Shown: piece after piece, positions 1 to 9,500 of the stretch | Layout: every line of letters begins with the position of its first letter | Position numbering within the stretch: position 1 is the stretch's first letter | NCBI GenBank assembly: GCA_905235595.1 | Contig: CAJOMG010000001.1 | Coordinates: 28,485 to 92,484, forward strand | Direction of reading: 5' to 3' | Origin: an uncultured Desulfovibrio sp. | Lineage (GTDB): Bacteria; Desulfobacterota; Desulfovibrionia; Desulfovibrionales; Desulfovibrionaceae | Length of the DNA: 64,000 nt | The notes under the pieces: generated by a model | Seen by the model: the letters and a program-made list of their open reading frames with translations, nothing else | What the model was told of the DNA's origin: nothing | Database searches by the model: none | Translations under genes and position numbers: made by a program

Positions 1-2
1 CG

Positions 3-809
3 GAGTATGCCTCCTATACCGAAGAGGAAGCGTTGGAGAGTTTTCGGCAACGCATCGTGCATTATGAGGCTGAATACGAACCACTTTCTGATGAAAAGTA
101 CTGGATGTGCGTGGATGCCACTGCCAACCGCGTTTTAGAGGAACGTCCCTGCGAAAGTTCCCCCTATTATCCGGCAATACGTGAAATTGTGGTCAGCATG
201 TGGGTGCCCGATCTCTATCTGGCTCGTCACGGCCAGACAGAATTTAATGTTCAGGGCCGTGTGGGTGGCGACCCGCCGCTGACGGCCAAGGGGCGTGCAC
301 AAGCACAGGCATTGGCTGCTCACTTACGTGGCAAGCCCATTGCGTGGGTGTTTACTTCTACACGGTTCCGTTCGCATGAAACCGCAGCCCCTTTGTTGGC
401 TGAGCATCCCGGCGCCCACGTCATGGCCCTTAAGGAGTTTGATGAAATTAACGCTGGCATCTGTGAAAATATGCTCTACAGTGAAATACGCGAACGCATG
501 CCCGAAGTCACTGCAGGCCGGAATGCAAACAAATATGCGTATGTTTATCCCGAAGGGGAGAGTTACGCCATGTTGCGCGAACGAGTGCAACGCGGCCTCA
601 GGCGTGTTCTTTTTTTGGCAGATAACGCTCCTACGGTGATTGTTGGGCATCAGGCCATCAACCGGGTGCTGCTTTCGCTGTTGCTTAGGCAGCGCGCCGA
701 GGATGTGCCCTATATTCATATACCGCAGAACCAGTGCTATCACATCAGCCTGTCACCGCGACGCAAGATTTTTATGCGTGAACCCTATCCCTTGGATGGC
801 ATACAGTGA
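3..809 (+). CDS. 6-phosphofructo-2-kinase/fructose-2,6-bisphosphatase, C-terminal part (5' end outside window)
   Basis: The reading frame is open to the window edge, so the N-terminal kinase lies outside. The first ~55 visible residues (EEEALESFRQRI, YEAEYEPL) match the C-terminal end of the PFKFB kinase domain. They run straight into a histidine-phosphatase domain with the RHG motif (LARHGQTEFN), a fructose-2,6-bisphosphatase-like DEINAGICE segment, a YPEGESY motif and the second catalytic histidine in GHQAINRVLL. The pattern is that of the eukaryotic-type bifunctional enzyme rather than generic phosphoglycerate mutase. It would interconvert fructose 6-phosphate and fructose 2,6-bisphosphate in the cytoplasm. 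Its TGA overlaps the GTG start of rlmN. A histidine phosphatase fused to some other P-loop kinase is the main alternative. Certain for the phosphatase fold, fairly sure for PFKFB type. Confidence 0.8.
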   Translation, partial: EYASYTEEEALESFRQRIVHYEAEYEPLSDEKYWMCVDATANRVLEERPCESSPYYPAIREIVVSMWVPDLYLARHGQTEFNVQGRVGGDPPLTAKGRAQAQALAAHLRGKPIAWVFTSTRFRSHETAAPLLAEHPGAHVMALKEFDEINAGICENMLYSEIRERMPEVTAGRNANKYAYVYPEGESYAMLRERVQRGLRRVLFLADNAPTVIVGHQAINRVLLSLLLRQRAEDVPYIHIPQNQCYHISLSPRRKIFMREPYPLDGIQ

Positions 810-1864
810 TCAATCTTCTGGATATGACCCTAGGCGAGCTGGAAACTTGGATGACAGAAGAACTTGGCGAGCCCAATTTTCGTGCAACGCAGATATGGCA
901 GTGGCTTTGGCAGAAAATGGCTCGTGATTTTGATAGCATGACTAATGTTTCCAAGTCTTGTCGGGAACGACTGGCCGCGGTTGCATGTATTGCTTGGCCG
1001 GAGGTTACTGCCGTTGAAGAAAGCTGCGATGGTACAACGAAATTTCTCTTGCGCTTGGCAGACGGCAAGCAGGTGGAAACCGTTTTGATTCCTTCGGACT
1101 CCCGCGAGGGAGCGCGTCGCTGGACGCAGTGTCTCTCCTCGCAAGTGGGCTGTGCCATGGCGTGTACATTTTGCTCTACCGGTCAAATGGGTTTTGAGCG
1201 CAACATGACCATGGGGGAAATTTTAGGGCAGGTATTGGTTGCACGTGCATATCTAGGTGATGCCAGACCGGATCATCCCGTGTTAAGAAATTTGGTTTTT
1301 ATGGGCATGGGAGAACCTCTTCTCAACCTGCCTGAAGTTATGCGTTCTCTGCACAGTTTGAATAACAACAGGGGACTGAACTTTTCTCCACGCCGTATTA
1401 CAGTATCTACCTGTGGTATTGAAAAGGGTCTGCGTGAGCTGGGAGATAGCGGGCTTGCCTATTTGGCTGTTTCTTTGCATGCCCCAACGCAAGTACTGCG
1501 AGCACGCATTATGCCAAAGGCTGCTCGCTGGCCACTTGAAGATATGTTGTGTGCGCTTGAACAGTATCCCCTCAAGACTCGCGAGCGCATCACCTTTGAA
1601 TATTTGCTGCTGGGGGGTATCAACGACGGCCCAGAACATGCAAGGGAATTGGCGCGACTGGTGAGCACAGTTAAGGGGAAGCTTAACCTTATTGTTTATA
1701 ATCCTGCAGAAGGGGCACCATATACAGCACCCAGTGAAGAACGTGTGCTTGCCTTCGAGCAGATCCTCTGGAAACGTCACATCACGGCCATAGTTCGCAA
1801 GAGTAAGGGGCAGGATATCAAGGCTGCTTGTGGTCAGCTTAAAGCCGCCATATGTCCTTTCTAA
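806..1864 (+). CDS. rlmN: 23S rRNA (adenine-2503-C2)-methyltransferase RlmN
   Basis: A radical SAM enzyme of 352 residues that methylates C2 of A2503 in 23S rRNA (family members also act on tRNA A37). The CxxxCxxC iron-sulfur motif is CAMACTFC, followed by STGQMGFERNM. The GMGEPLLN segment and the C-terminal cysteine (KAACGQL, the methyl-carrying cysteine region) are present. The start is GTG, overlapping the stop of the upstream phosphatase gene by three bases (GTGA), which indicates translational coupling. An ATG lies six codons further in (824), but the N-terminal INLLDMTLGEL is family-typical, so GTG is preferred. Length is normal for the family. Confidence 0.95.
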   Translation: MINLLDMTLGELETWMTEELGEPNFRATQIWQWLWQKMARDFDSMTNVSKSCRERLAAVACIAWPEVTAVEESCDGTTKFLLRLADGKQVETVLIPSDSREGARRWTQCLSSQVGCAMACTFCSTGQMGFERNMTMGEILGQVLVARAYLGDARPDHPVLRNLVFMGMGEPLLNLPEVMRSLHSLNNNRGLNFSPRRITVSTCGIEKGLRELGDSGLAYLAVSLHAPTQVLRARIMPKAARWPLEDMLCALEQYPLKTRERITFEYLLLGGINDGPEHARELARLVSTVKGKLNLIVYNPAEGAPYTAPSEERVLAFEQILWKRHITAIVRKSKGQDIKAACGQLKAAICPF

Positions 1865-2059
1865 TCTATTGGTGGGATTTTGTCCGTTGGCTGAATGACT
1901 ATCATTATAATGCCAAGCCGAAGTGATGATAGCACAGTGGTGTCGTGTGCAGAATCTAGTAGAGGGGATTATTTTAAATCCACATTATTGTGTTAGAGCG
2001 ATTCGTTCTATTGCCAGTTGGTAACGTTGCAAAGACCGATTGGTCTGACGGGGGAACGG

Positions 2060-2611
2060 ATGGTGGAGAAGCACGTTACGTCCATATATCAATCGCCTCT
2101 TGGGAGGATTTACCTTACCGCCGATACCATGGGGCTGACTGGGTTATGGTTTGAAGGGACAAAAAATATCCCTGTTGGCTTGAACCTAGAATACAAGGCA
2201 AGGGAAGTGCCGGTAATAGTGGAAGCGAAACGCTGGCTGGATATATATTTTTCTGGCAAATGCCCTGGTTTTACACCACACCTTCATATAACTGGTACAG
2301 AATTTCGCCTTTGTGTTTGGCATCTGCTACGGCAAATTCCATACGGTAAGACGGTCTGCTACGGCCTTCTCGCAGATAACATAGCAAAAAAACGAGGTAT
2401 GCAAAGCATGTCAGCACAGGCTGTTGGCGGAGCTGTGAGTCACAATGGAATCTCCATTATCATCCCTTGCCACCGTGTAGTAGGAAAAAATGGTAATCTC
2501 ACTGGCTACGCAGGTGGTGTAGACAGAAAATACAAATTATTACAGTTGGAACATGTGGCTATGGAGAAGTTTTTCAGTCCTGTTGTCCTTGGGATAAAGG
2601 GCAGACCGTGA
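2060..2611 (+). CDS. ogt: Methylated-DNA--protein-cysteine methyltransferase
   Basis: A suicide DNA-repair protein that transfers the alkyl group from O6-methylguanine to its own cysteine. The active-site motif IIPCHRVVG is present, as is the helix-turn-helix region FRLCVWHLLRQIPYGKT. The open frame extends upstream to 2018, but the ATG at 2060 is preferred because a GGGGGA ribosome-binding site precedes it and the protein then begins near the family domain (SPLGRIYLTA). About 183 residues, normal for Ogt-type enzymes. It is monocistronic and convergent with the flippase gene, the two stops being only 7 bases apart. The 150-base gap upstream of it holds no clear gene. Confidence 0.93.
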   Translation: MVEKHVTSIYQSPLGRIYLTADTMGLTGLWFEGTKNIPVGLNLEYKAREVPVIVEAKRWLDIYFSGKCPGFTPHLHITGTEFRLCVWHLLRQIPYGKTVCYGLLADNIAKKRGMQSMSAQAVGGAVSHNGISIIIPCHRVVGKNGNLTGYAGGVDRKYKLLQLEHVAMEKFFSPVVLGIKGRP

Positions 2612-2618
2612 GAATTTT

Positions 2619-4052
2619 TTAGGCAGTGCAATTCTTGTCATTGTTTTTAGGTGACGAGGATTCGAAGGGAGGCGGTGGTCGCCAGTACCAGAAGAGTGCT
2701 AACAGTGGTGCAAGTCCGCATAGTTCTGCGATTTCACGTGGAGCTACATGATTCACACTCCACCATAGGGTCACACTGATGAAGGCAGTAAGAAGCATGT
2801 ACAGCCATTGGCATAACGACATGGGGCGTGCTGTGTATTGAAAAAAACCTACAGTCAGCACGGCCACAAACACTTTGGTTATGGTTAAAGACAGGGCAGC
2901 ACCTTCCAGTGGCATACGAGGGATAAGCGTCATGCAGCAGAACAGATTGCAAACAAGGCCACTGCAGTAAAAAACGAGTAACAGATGGTGCCGGCGCATA
3001 CCTATCATGGCGTAGGCTGCCAGATTGTGCAGAAATGCCGTGGCAAGGCATGGCGTGAGCAGTCGTTGTGCAGTTACAGCTGTTTGATAGTTTTCACCAT
3101 AGACCAGTGGTAAAAAACGGTCACTTTCCACACAAATCAAAAAAATGATTGGCAATGCAGCTGCCCATAGCGAACGCGCGGTCTGTCCAGCTAGTTGCTG
3201 GAAGGCATTTCTGTCTTGTTGCCAATATTGTGCCAGCAGTGGAAAGATTACCTTGCCAAGGAGTGCACCAGAAACGAGAACTGATAAACCTTCCACGGTT
3301 TCCCAGGCGACTCCGTAACCGCCTACGTCGGCATTACCACCGTATTGTTTGAGAAAAATCACGTTGATTTTGTTATAAAACATAGCGCAGGCTGCCATGC
3401 AGGTGAAAACAAGGCCGTTTTTCATCTGGTGTGCAAGATCCTTCATCCCAGCAAGGCCCACGCCAGCAAGAGGGTTGCGTTCCAAAGCGGCAAGGGCAAA
3501 GGCAATGCAGAGCAGTGATTCAATCACCTTGTAGAGGGCAATGACAAGGGGCGGAGCGTCCAGAAGCACACAGGCAATACCGAAACCGATACCTAGAAGA
3601 GCGGAAGGAATCCGGATGCGCATTTCCACATCCTGACGGCCTCGTGCCTGGCACAGCGCAAAGAAGGAATCACTCACGCCGTCCAGTCCTAGACCAGCGG
3701 CAATACACATGACTACCAGGCGCAATTCAGGTGTATAGCCCTGCCAGCCTGTGATGAGCCATGTTACTCCCAATGCCAGCAATAAGACGGCTAGCTTGAG
3801 CCAAGTCACTTCGCCCAGAAGGGCCCGGGGGTGACCCTCTCTGCGTGCAAAAGTGGACAGCAAAAAATCATTCAAGCCTACATCGGCAACGGTTTTGACC
3901 AGATAACCGAATGTAAGCGCCAGAACAATCTGCCCAAGAATATCTGGACTACGGCGTGCCAGAAGGATGGTAAAGAGGGTCCATGCTAAATCGCGCGTCC
4001 ACTGCGCACCCAGAATGAAGCCCAGCCGGCGAGGGATGCTTTTTAGCTTCAT
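2619..4052 (-). CDS. MOP-superfamily polysaccharide/lipid flippase (Wzx-like)
   Basis: A 477-residue integral membrane protein with about 12-14 hydrophobic segments, starting MKLKSIPRRLGF and ending in a short polar tail (SSPKNNDKNCTA). The layout and the early GADVGLNDFLL-like region (observed VADVGLNDFLL) are those of oligosaccharide flippases of the MOP/MATE superfamily. It would translocate a lipid-linked glycan or lipid across the inner membrane. It is the last gene of a four-gene minus-strand operon, starting 9 bases after the adaptor gene, so its substrate is probably the product of the polyketide-synthase-like protein two genes upstream (inference). Family assignment is from membrane topology and general similarity; the substrate is unknown. 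Confidence 0.75.
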   Translation of the reverse strand: MKLKSIPRRLGFILGAQWTRDLAWTLFTILLARRSPDILGQIVLALTFGYLVKTVADVGLNDFLLSTFARREGHPRALLGEVTWLKLAVLLLALGVTWLITGWQGYTPELRLVVMCIAAGLGLDGVSDSFFALCQARGRQDVEMRIRIPSALLGIGFGIACVLLDAPPLVIALYKVIESLLCIAFALAALERNPLAGVGLAGMKDLAHQMKNGLVFTCMAACAMFYNKINVIFLKQYGGNADVGGYGVAWETVEGLSVLVSGALLGKVIFPLLAQYWQQDRNAFQQLAGQTARSLWAAALPIIFLICVESDRFLPLVYGENYQTAVTAQRLLTPCLATAFLHNLAAYAMIGMRRHHLLLVFYCSGLVCNLFCCMTLIPRMPLEGAALSLTITKVFVAVLTVGFFQYTARPMSLCQWLYMLLTAFISVTLWWSVNHVAPREIAELCGLAPLLALFWYWRPPPPFESSSPKNNDKNCTA

Positions 4053-4061
4053 TCAAGGGCC

Positions 4062-4991
4062 TTACTTGCCCGTAAAACGCACTACCGCCTTGAAGCCAGG
4101 CTTGAGTTCGAGGTTAGGGTTGGGCACAGTAACCTCCACCGTATAATACGATGGGGTGGATACGTTCATATCGTTGGAAACCCAAGAAATCTCATTTACT
4201 GTTCCCTTGAATTTCTTGTCATGCAGTGAGGGAATTTCCACCTCAACAGCATCACCTTCCTTGATGCCGCTAATCTCTGCTTCGTAAACAGGTACCTGAA
4301 TAAGCACCGGGTCAAGTTTGCCAACACTTATGGGAGTACTTCCTCCGGACAATAGGGAACCAGGGTTGAGTGCAGAATCGAGAAAGAGTACATACCCATC
4401 AATGGGCGAGGTCAGTGTCAGCGTGTCAGGCAATGTCTCTCCTGCCTTAATGGGGATGGCAAAATGTTTGCTTAGTTCCTCAAGGCGTAGGGCAAAATTC
4501 CGTTCCTGTTTGTCTATGGTGATACGCAGCAGTTCAATGCGTTCACGAAGAGACTTTACAACGCTTTCTTGGCGGTTGGAAGCCTGTGACGAGCCAAGAC
4601 CCGAAGCAGCTAGCTGACGGGCTTTGTTACGCTGAGCTGCGGCCTCAGCCAATTCCTGTTCAAGATTCAATACCTGTCCTCGTAGTCCTTCAGTACCGGC
4701 ACCTGAAGTCACTTCACGTTGCAGTGCACGTTCAGCCTCGTCCTGAAGATGATAGCGCAAAAGCGGTGTACCTTTGGAAACGGGGGTGCCAGGTTTAACC
4801 AATACTTCGTCAACCACAGCGTGGAAGGGTAGGGGCACAGCACGCGTTACTGTGGTGACCACCTTGCCGGTAAGAATAGTACCGTTTTCGGCAGCAGAAA
4901 GAGGTGTTGAAAAAAGCATAACAGAGAGCGAACATGTAAGGGCTGCAAGGAGCGGACGCCGCACAATGCTTGAAAAAGATATAGACATCAT
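4062..4991 (-). CDS. Periplasmic adaptor (membrane-fusion) protein, HlyD/RND-MFP type
   Basis: About 309 residues. It starts with a signal-peptide-like segment (RRPLLAALTCSLSVMLF, then PLSAAENG), so it is probably periplasmic and cleaved rather than membrane-anchored. A lipoyl/biotinyl half-motif (HAVVDEVLVKPGTPVSKG) is followed by a coiled-coil hairpin (~75-170), the second half-motif (LTSPIDGYVLF) and a beta-barrel region (DPVLIQVPVYEAEISGIKEGD). The ATG at 4991 overlaps the TAA of the upstream outer-membrane-factor gene (TAATG) and has a strong AAGGAGG site; the frame extends to 5060 but that start is not credible. The next gene (flippase) begins 9 bases on. No ABC or RND inner-membrane pump is adjacent, which is unusual for an adaptor. 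Confidence 0.85.
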   Translation of the reverse strand: MMSISFSSIVRRPLLAALTCSLSVMLFSTPLSAAENGTILTGKVVTTVTRAVPLPFHAVVDEVLVKPGTPVSKGTPLLRYHLQDEAERALQREVTSGAGTEGLRGQVLNLEQELAEAAAQRNKARQLAASGLGSSQASNRQESVVKSLRERIELLRITIDKQERNFALRLEELSKHFAIPIKAGETLPDTLTLTSPIDGYVLFLDSALNPGSLLSGGSTPISVGKLDPVLIQVPVYEAEISGIKEGDAVEVEIPSLHDKKFKGTVNEISWVSNDMNVSTPSYYTVEVTVPNPNLELKPGFKAVVRFTGK

Positions 4992-6454
4992 TATTGCACC
5001 ACCTCCTTGGCGGGCAACCCCAGAAAGCGTTCCTGCAGCACATTTGCTACAAACATCCAATCCAGCTTCGCCAGGTTGTAATCAAGCTCGGCCATAATAT
5101 GGGCTATACGGGCTTTTACCATATTTTCCTGCGCTTCAGCTAGGGCCGGCAATTCCACAAGTCCTTCTTTGAAGGAGATACTAGCCTCCTTGAAGCGCAT
5201 GTCGGCTGTGTCGAAACGTGTTTTGGCCAGTTTGAGCTGCGTTTCCGCAAGGGTAACATTTTGTTCGGCCTGTAACCATTTATTAGAGTAGTCTGTGCGC
5301 TTACGGGCTATGTCGTGAAAAGCCTGTGCTTTCTGCATACGTGCTGTCTGAACTCCACGATGGCGACGTCCCCAGTCGATGAGCGGGAAATCAAAATTCA
5401 GGTGCAAAAAGGTATCATCTGTGCCGTGAGTAGGTTGATACTGGCCTGACGGTGGAGACTGGTTCAGTTGGATGGACATATCAGGCACATACTGGGCCCA
5501 AGCCAGCATAATATTGTAGTCTGCCAACAGTACCTGTGCACGCAACAAAAGCTCGTCTTCTGTGGCAGGCCACCGTTCTTCCCATGTGAGTTTACGCCCG
5601 TCGAAACCTTGAAGAATGGTATCAGCGCTCTTGGTATCCACAGCAAAACGTTGCTGCGGTTCAACTCCAGCAAGGATTTTGAGCTGAGTGTGTTGCATGG
5701 TTTCCTGCATTTTGCTTTGTTCCAGCTCTAGCTCCAATTCACGCTGATGCTGCATGGCCGCGTTCAAAGCTACACCTTGACGACCTTCAATATTTTCTAT
5801 CTGTTTCCAATAGGCGATCAGCTCTTTACCTAGGGGCAGCAGAGCTTTTTGCGCCTCCACAATTTTTTGACGTGCCTGCAATTTGAGGTATGCCTGTGCT
5901 ATCTCTCGAATAGCTGTGCCCACTGCCTTGCGGTGGGTCGAGATGGCGACATTCACCATGGCTTTCTGTGCCTGGTGTTCAAAATACGTTGCAACTGGGT
6001 TGGGAAAAGGCGCATAAAAACCAATATGTGCTTTGGGTTGTCCATAGTCACTAGGTGTATCGCGCGTGTTCATGTTGTAACGAGTGATGTTGTTGGAAAC
6101 GGTCAGCGCTATCCGGGGCTCAGGTAGGTATTTTAGAACTGCGTTAGTTTGAGCAAGCCGTTTGATTTCAATTTCTACTGCGCTGTTGACCAGCTGAGGA
6201 GACTGTTGGATTGTCAGAAAGACACAATCTTCAAACGAAAAGTTTTTTTGTGCATTATATAAATTGGGCAATACAGCCTCAAGTTTGGACTTGTTTTCTA
6301 CAGGCACGCCTGGCGCTTCTTCTAACCAGTGTTTAGCAGGCAATTCAGGTGATTTGATTCCCGCCTTGCTGGAACAGCCGACAAGAGCAACACTCAAGAT
6401 AAGCGGCAATAAGCAAATCAGATTGTACATATGTAAGGTGTGCGTGTTGGACAT
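4991..6454 (-). CDS. TolC-family outer membrane factor, predicted lipoprotein
   Basis: About 487 residues. The start ATG at 6454 (MSNTHTLHMYN) gives a lipoprotein signal peptide ending in the lipobox LVGC followed by SSK, as in NodT-type outer membrane factors. Two long helical halves carry the typical repeat organisation (RKAVGTAIREIAQAYLKLQA in the first half, a matching region near GLVELPALAEAQ in the second). Together with the adaptor it would form an export duct through the periplasm and outer membrane. It starts 50 bases after the polyketide-synthase-like gene and overlaps the adaptor gene by one base. An in-frame upstream start at 6481 lacks a good ribosome-binding site. Confidence 0.87.
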   Translation of the reverse strand: MSNTHTLHMYNLICLLPLILSVALVGCSSKAGIKSPELPAKHWLEEAPGVPVENKSKLEAVLPNLYNAQKNFSFEDCVFLTIQQSPQLVNSAVEIEIKRLAQTNAVLKYLPEPRIALTVSNNITRYNMNTRDTPSDYGQPKAHIGFYAPFPNPVATYFEHQAQKAMVNVAISTHRKAVGTAIREIAQAYLKLQARQKIVEAQKALLPLGKELIAYWKQIENIEGRQGVALNAAMQHQRELELELEQSKMQETMQHTQLKILAGVEPQQRFAVDTKSADTILQGFDGRKLTWEERWPATEDELLLRAQVLLADYNIMLAWAQYVPDMSIQLNQSPPSGQYQPTHGTDDTFLHLNFDFPLIDWGRRHRGVQTARMQKAQAFHDIARKRTDYSNKWLQAEQNVTLAETQLKLAKTRFDTADMRFKEASISFKEGLVELPALAEAQENMVKARIAHIMAELDYNLAKLDWMFVANVLQERFLGLPAKEVVQ

Positions 6455-6504
6455 GGAAAAACCTTTATAATGCTTTGGCAAGACTGCGTGGGCTGCCTAA
6501 CATG

Positions 6505-9500
6505 TCATACTAAAGTTGTACGCCATTTTTCGTGATCGCGCTGGGAAAATTCAATATGGTGTACTGTCAGAAAGACATTTTGCCGACAGTCCACGGCCTG
6601 TGCATCAAAACGCAGCAAATGTCCGTCGTTCCAAGAACGGCGTAGATGTAAATGTACCGGGCCTTCCGCTCGACACATTCCAAAACGGATAAAACCTATT
6701 CCATTGAGGTTCCACAGCTTTATGAGGTTCGCTATGGCAACAGCATCGGCGAATGCGTTGGAATCCCTGTACGTCAGTGCAAGCATGACTGCTTGCAATA
6801 CACCTTCTACCACACGGAGATAATGAGTATATCCATAATTGTTTCTGGGGGCAATCGCTGTTTCTGACAGACTAAGCGCGACAGTAAACATATCTTCTGA
6901 CAATGGGGTAAAAGAACGTACCAAGTGCCATGTGTGTCCAAGACCTGCAGCATCATAAAAGTGCTTGGGATCTATGGATATTGGTGTAGTTGAAACAGGT
7001 GTATGCATCCATAGGGGTGGCACCATAGCTCCTTTGGGTGCCAACCAGGTCATGCCGTCCATCACTTGTGCATAGTCTTGTGTGTGTCGACCATTTGGAG
7101 TTAATTGCCGTACTGATAGTCGACCTCTGCACATGCGCGTCATTGTGTCATCTTGCGTGAGCCATTGCTCCGCTTCCACGGCAAGGCGACATTCACGTGT
7201 AATACCAGGTGGTAATGATGGCATGTGGTGAAAGCGTATATCGCAGAAACCTGTTGGCTGAAGCCAAGGTAACACCGAGCGTGCCCCCTCCAGAAGCACC
7301 GTAAGGGCATAACTCGTAGGGAGCCATGGATCTGTACGGCCTAAGTATTCCCCTTTGCAGCCACCGTGATCGTTCAAAGTAGGGTCGGCGAAACGTGAAA
7401 AATGACAACAGATTTGCGTCAGTGAAGCTGTCACATTATAGGGAGGAGTGGGATCCATAAACATAAGAGGAAAGCATGACGAGGGTGGATTATGTTGATA
7501 TTGTGGTTTCGGAACAGGTGCAAATACATTCCCTGATAATTCGCCGGGGTGTGCCCAGACAACTCGAGCTGTCGTGCCGTACATGAGTTCTTGAGCTAGC
7601 ATATCTCCCCATTCTTCCAGACCGCATGGTTCCCCGCCATGTAACAGTCGGATGGAACGTATATCCAGACTTGAAGGAATCTTCGTTTCTAATGTCTTTG
7701 CTAGTGGACCATCAATAACGCAATTATCGCCAGTGGGCGGTAATACTGTACAAGCACAGATAAATTGCAAGCCATATGTAACGCCCTCTTGAACTAGTGT
7801 TTGCAATAAGAATGCAGAGGCTTTTTCTTGTGACGACGTAGCATCTTCTGTCCCAACTAAAGGCACCGCAAACAGGATACCATCTAGACGGCCAAAGATT
7901 TGTGAAAGTGAGTTTATGAACGCAGAAGCGGTCGTTAATGCGTCGTGTGGCGTCAACGGCATATCAAGTGGGATAAGTCGTGCGCCTAGTTCTGCCAAGG
8001 GCTGGCATGCATCCAGCAAGGCTGCTGGTATGCCAATCGTGCATCCCAGCGGGGCCAGACCGCGCAATAGCTGCCGCAGAAGGTGTGCGTCAGGTCCCCA
8101 TACTGCTAATACGCTTTCCTTGTGCAAGGGCAAACCTTGTCCATATGGATTATGAGAAAGAGGAACAAGTACTATAGGTTTTTCATTATTCAAGGGTATC
8201 TTTGCGAGGGGCGCATAGCGAACCAAAGGGTGTGTAACCCTTTTTTCTGTCTGGTCTGGTAATGGTTTGTTGTGCATTGCGGAAGAGGCAACGGCAATAT
8301 CGCCGGACAATACACGGGCAAAATCCCCAATGGTGGAAACCTGTAATAGCTGGTCGAAATTTATAGAGCAACCCAACGCTTTCTCCACATCTTGCACAAT
8401 AAGCGGGAAACGGCTTGAACGCAGCGCGAGGTCATAACGGAGATCCATTTCTGGCCGTAGTTCATCAATGGGACGTTCACAGGCTCTGGCTATAGCAGTT
8501 GTCACTATGGCAAGACAATGCGCTGTTGATGGGCGCGAGGAAACTGTTTTTGTATTATCAGAGGCATCAACGGGAGGGGCAACAGATGTTTTGGGTGGCG
8601 AAGAGACTTTGAGATTCGGTATTTCTGCTCCGTCAGGAGGCAGGGGGCTGTGATGAGGGGCAGGGGGCTGGAGATCAAGACCATGTGTGGTTACAAATAT
8701 TCTACGAGACGCGGCTGGGCTGTGCAGATAGCCTTTGGAGTACAGACGGGCGCAGGTGCTGCGCAGACTCTCGATTTCATGTCCTTTGCGTCCCGCAGAG
8801 AAACAGCAGGCATCCGATTGGTTGTCTGCTACAAGGCTGCAGAGTGTTTCTTGTGGCCCGATTTCGAGGAATACACGAATGCCGTCACGTTTCCACATGG
8901 CTTGCACGCATTCTGTCCAGCGGACAGCATTTTCATCAAGATCAGCAATATAACGGCAAATATTCGGTTTATCTTCTGGGTAGAAACCTGTGGTAATGCA
9001 GCTTAACATGGGGAATTTAGGTGCATGCATGGCCAAGGCATTCAGACGGCGTAGGGAGAGATCGCGCAGTACGCGCATGCTAGGGTGATGGAAGGCCAGG
9101 CTTACATTCAGCACAATGGCCGGGATGTGACGTTTGCGCAAATGCCTGCGAGCTTCTAGGAGCATTTCGCGTGGGCCGCTGAGAATGAACTGCTGCGGCG
9201 TGTTATAGTTGGAGACATAAAGTGAGGGCCAATTCTTGCGCGTTTCACTAATAATCTTGGCGCTACCATGTACGGCCATCATACCGGTTTCGCGGGTTGC
9301 AGTGGCTTCCAGCTCAGCCATGTGAACGGCACGTGTATCCAAAATATACCAAGCAACCTCAGGTGCATATACTCCCGCAAAACACAAACCAATCAGTTCG
9401 CCAAGACTATGACCGCAAATCAGGGTCGGTGTGAGTCCCAAGGATCTCAGCAAGCTCCATTGGGCGAATTCCAGCATAAAAAGGTAGGGACATTGCCAGC

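Noticed and set aside
33..809. Treating the first gene as a complete phosphoglycerate mutase starting at 33
   Set aside because: The start would be a TTG inside a PFKFB-like segment, and the frame is open to the window edge with matching residues upstream (EYASYTEEEA).
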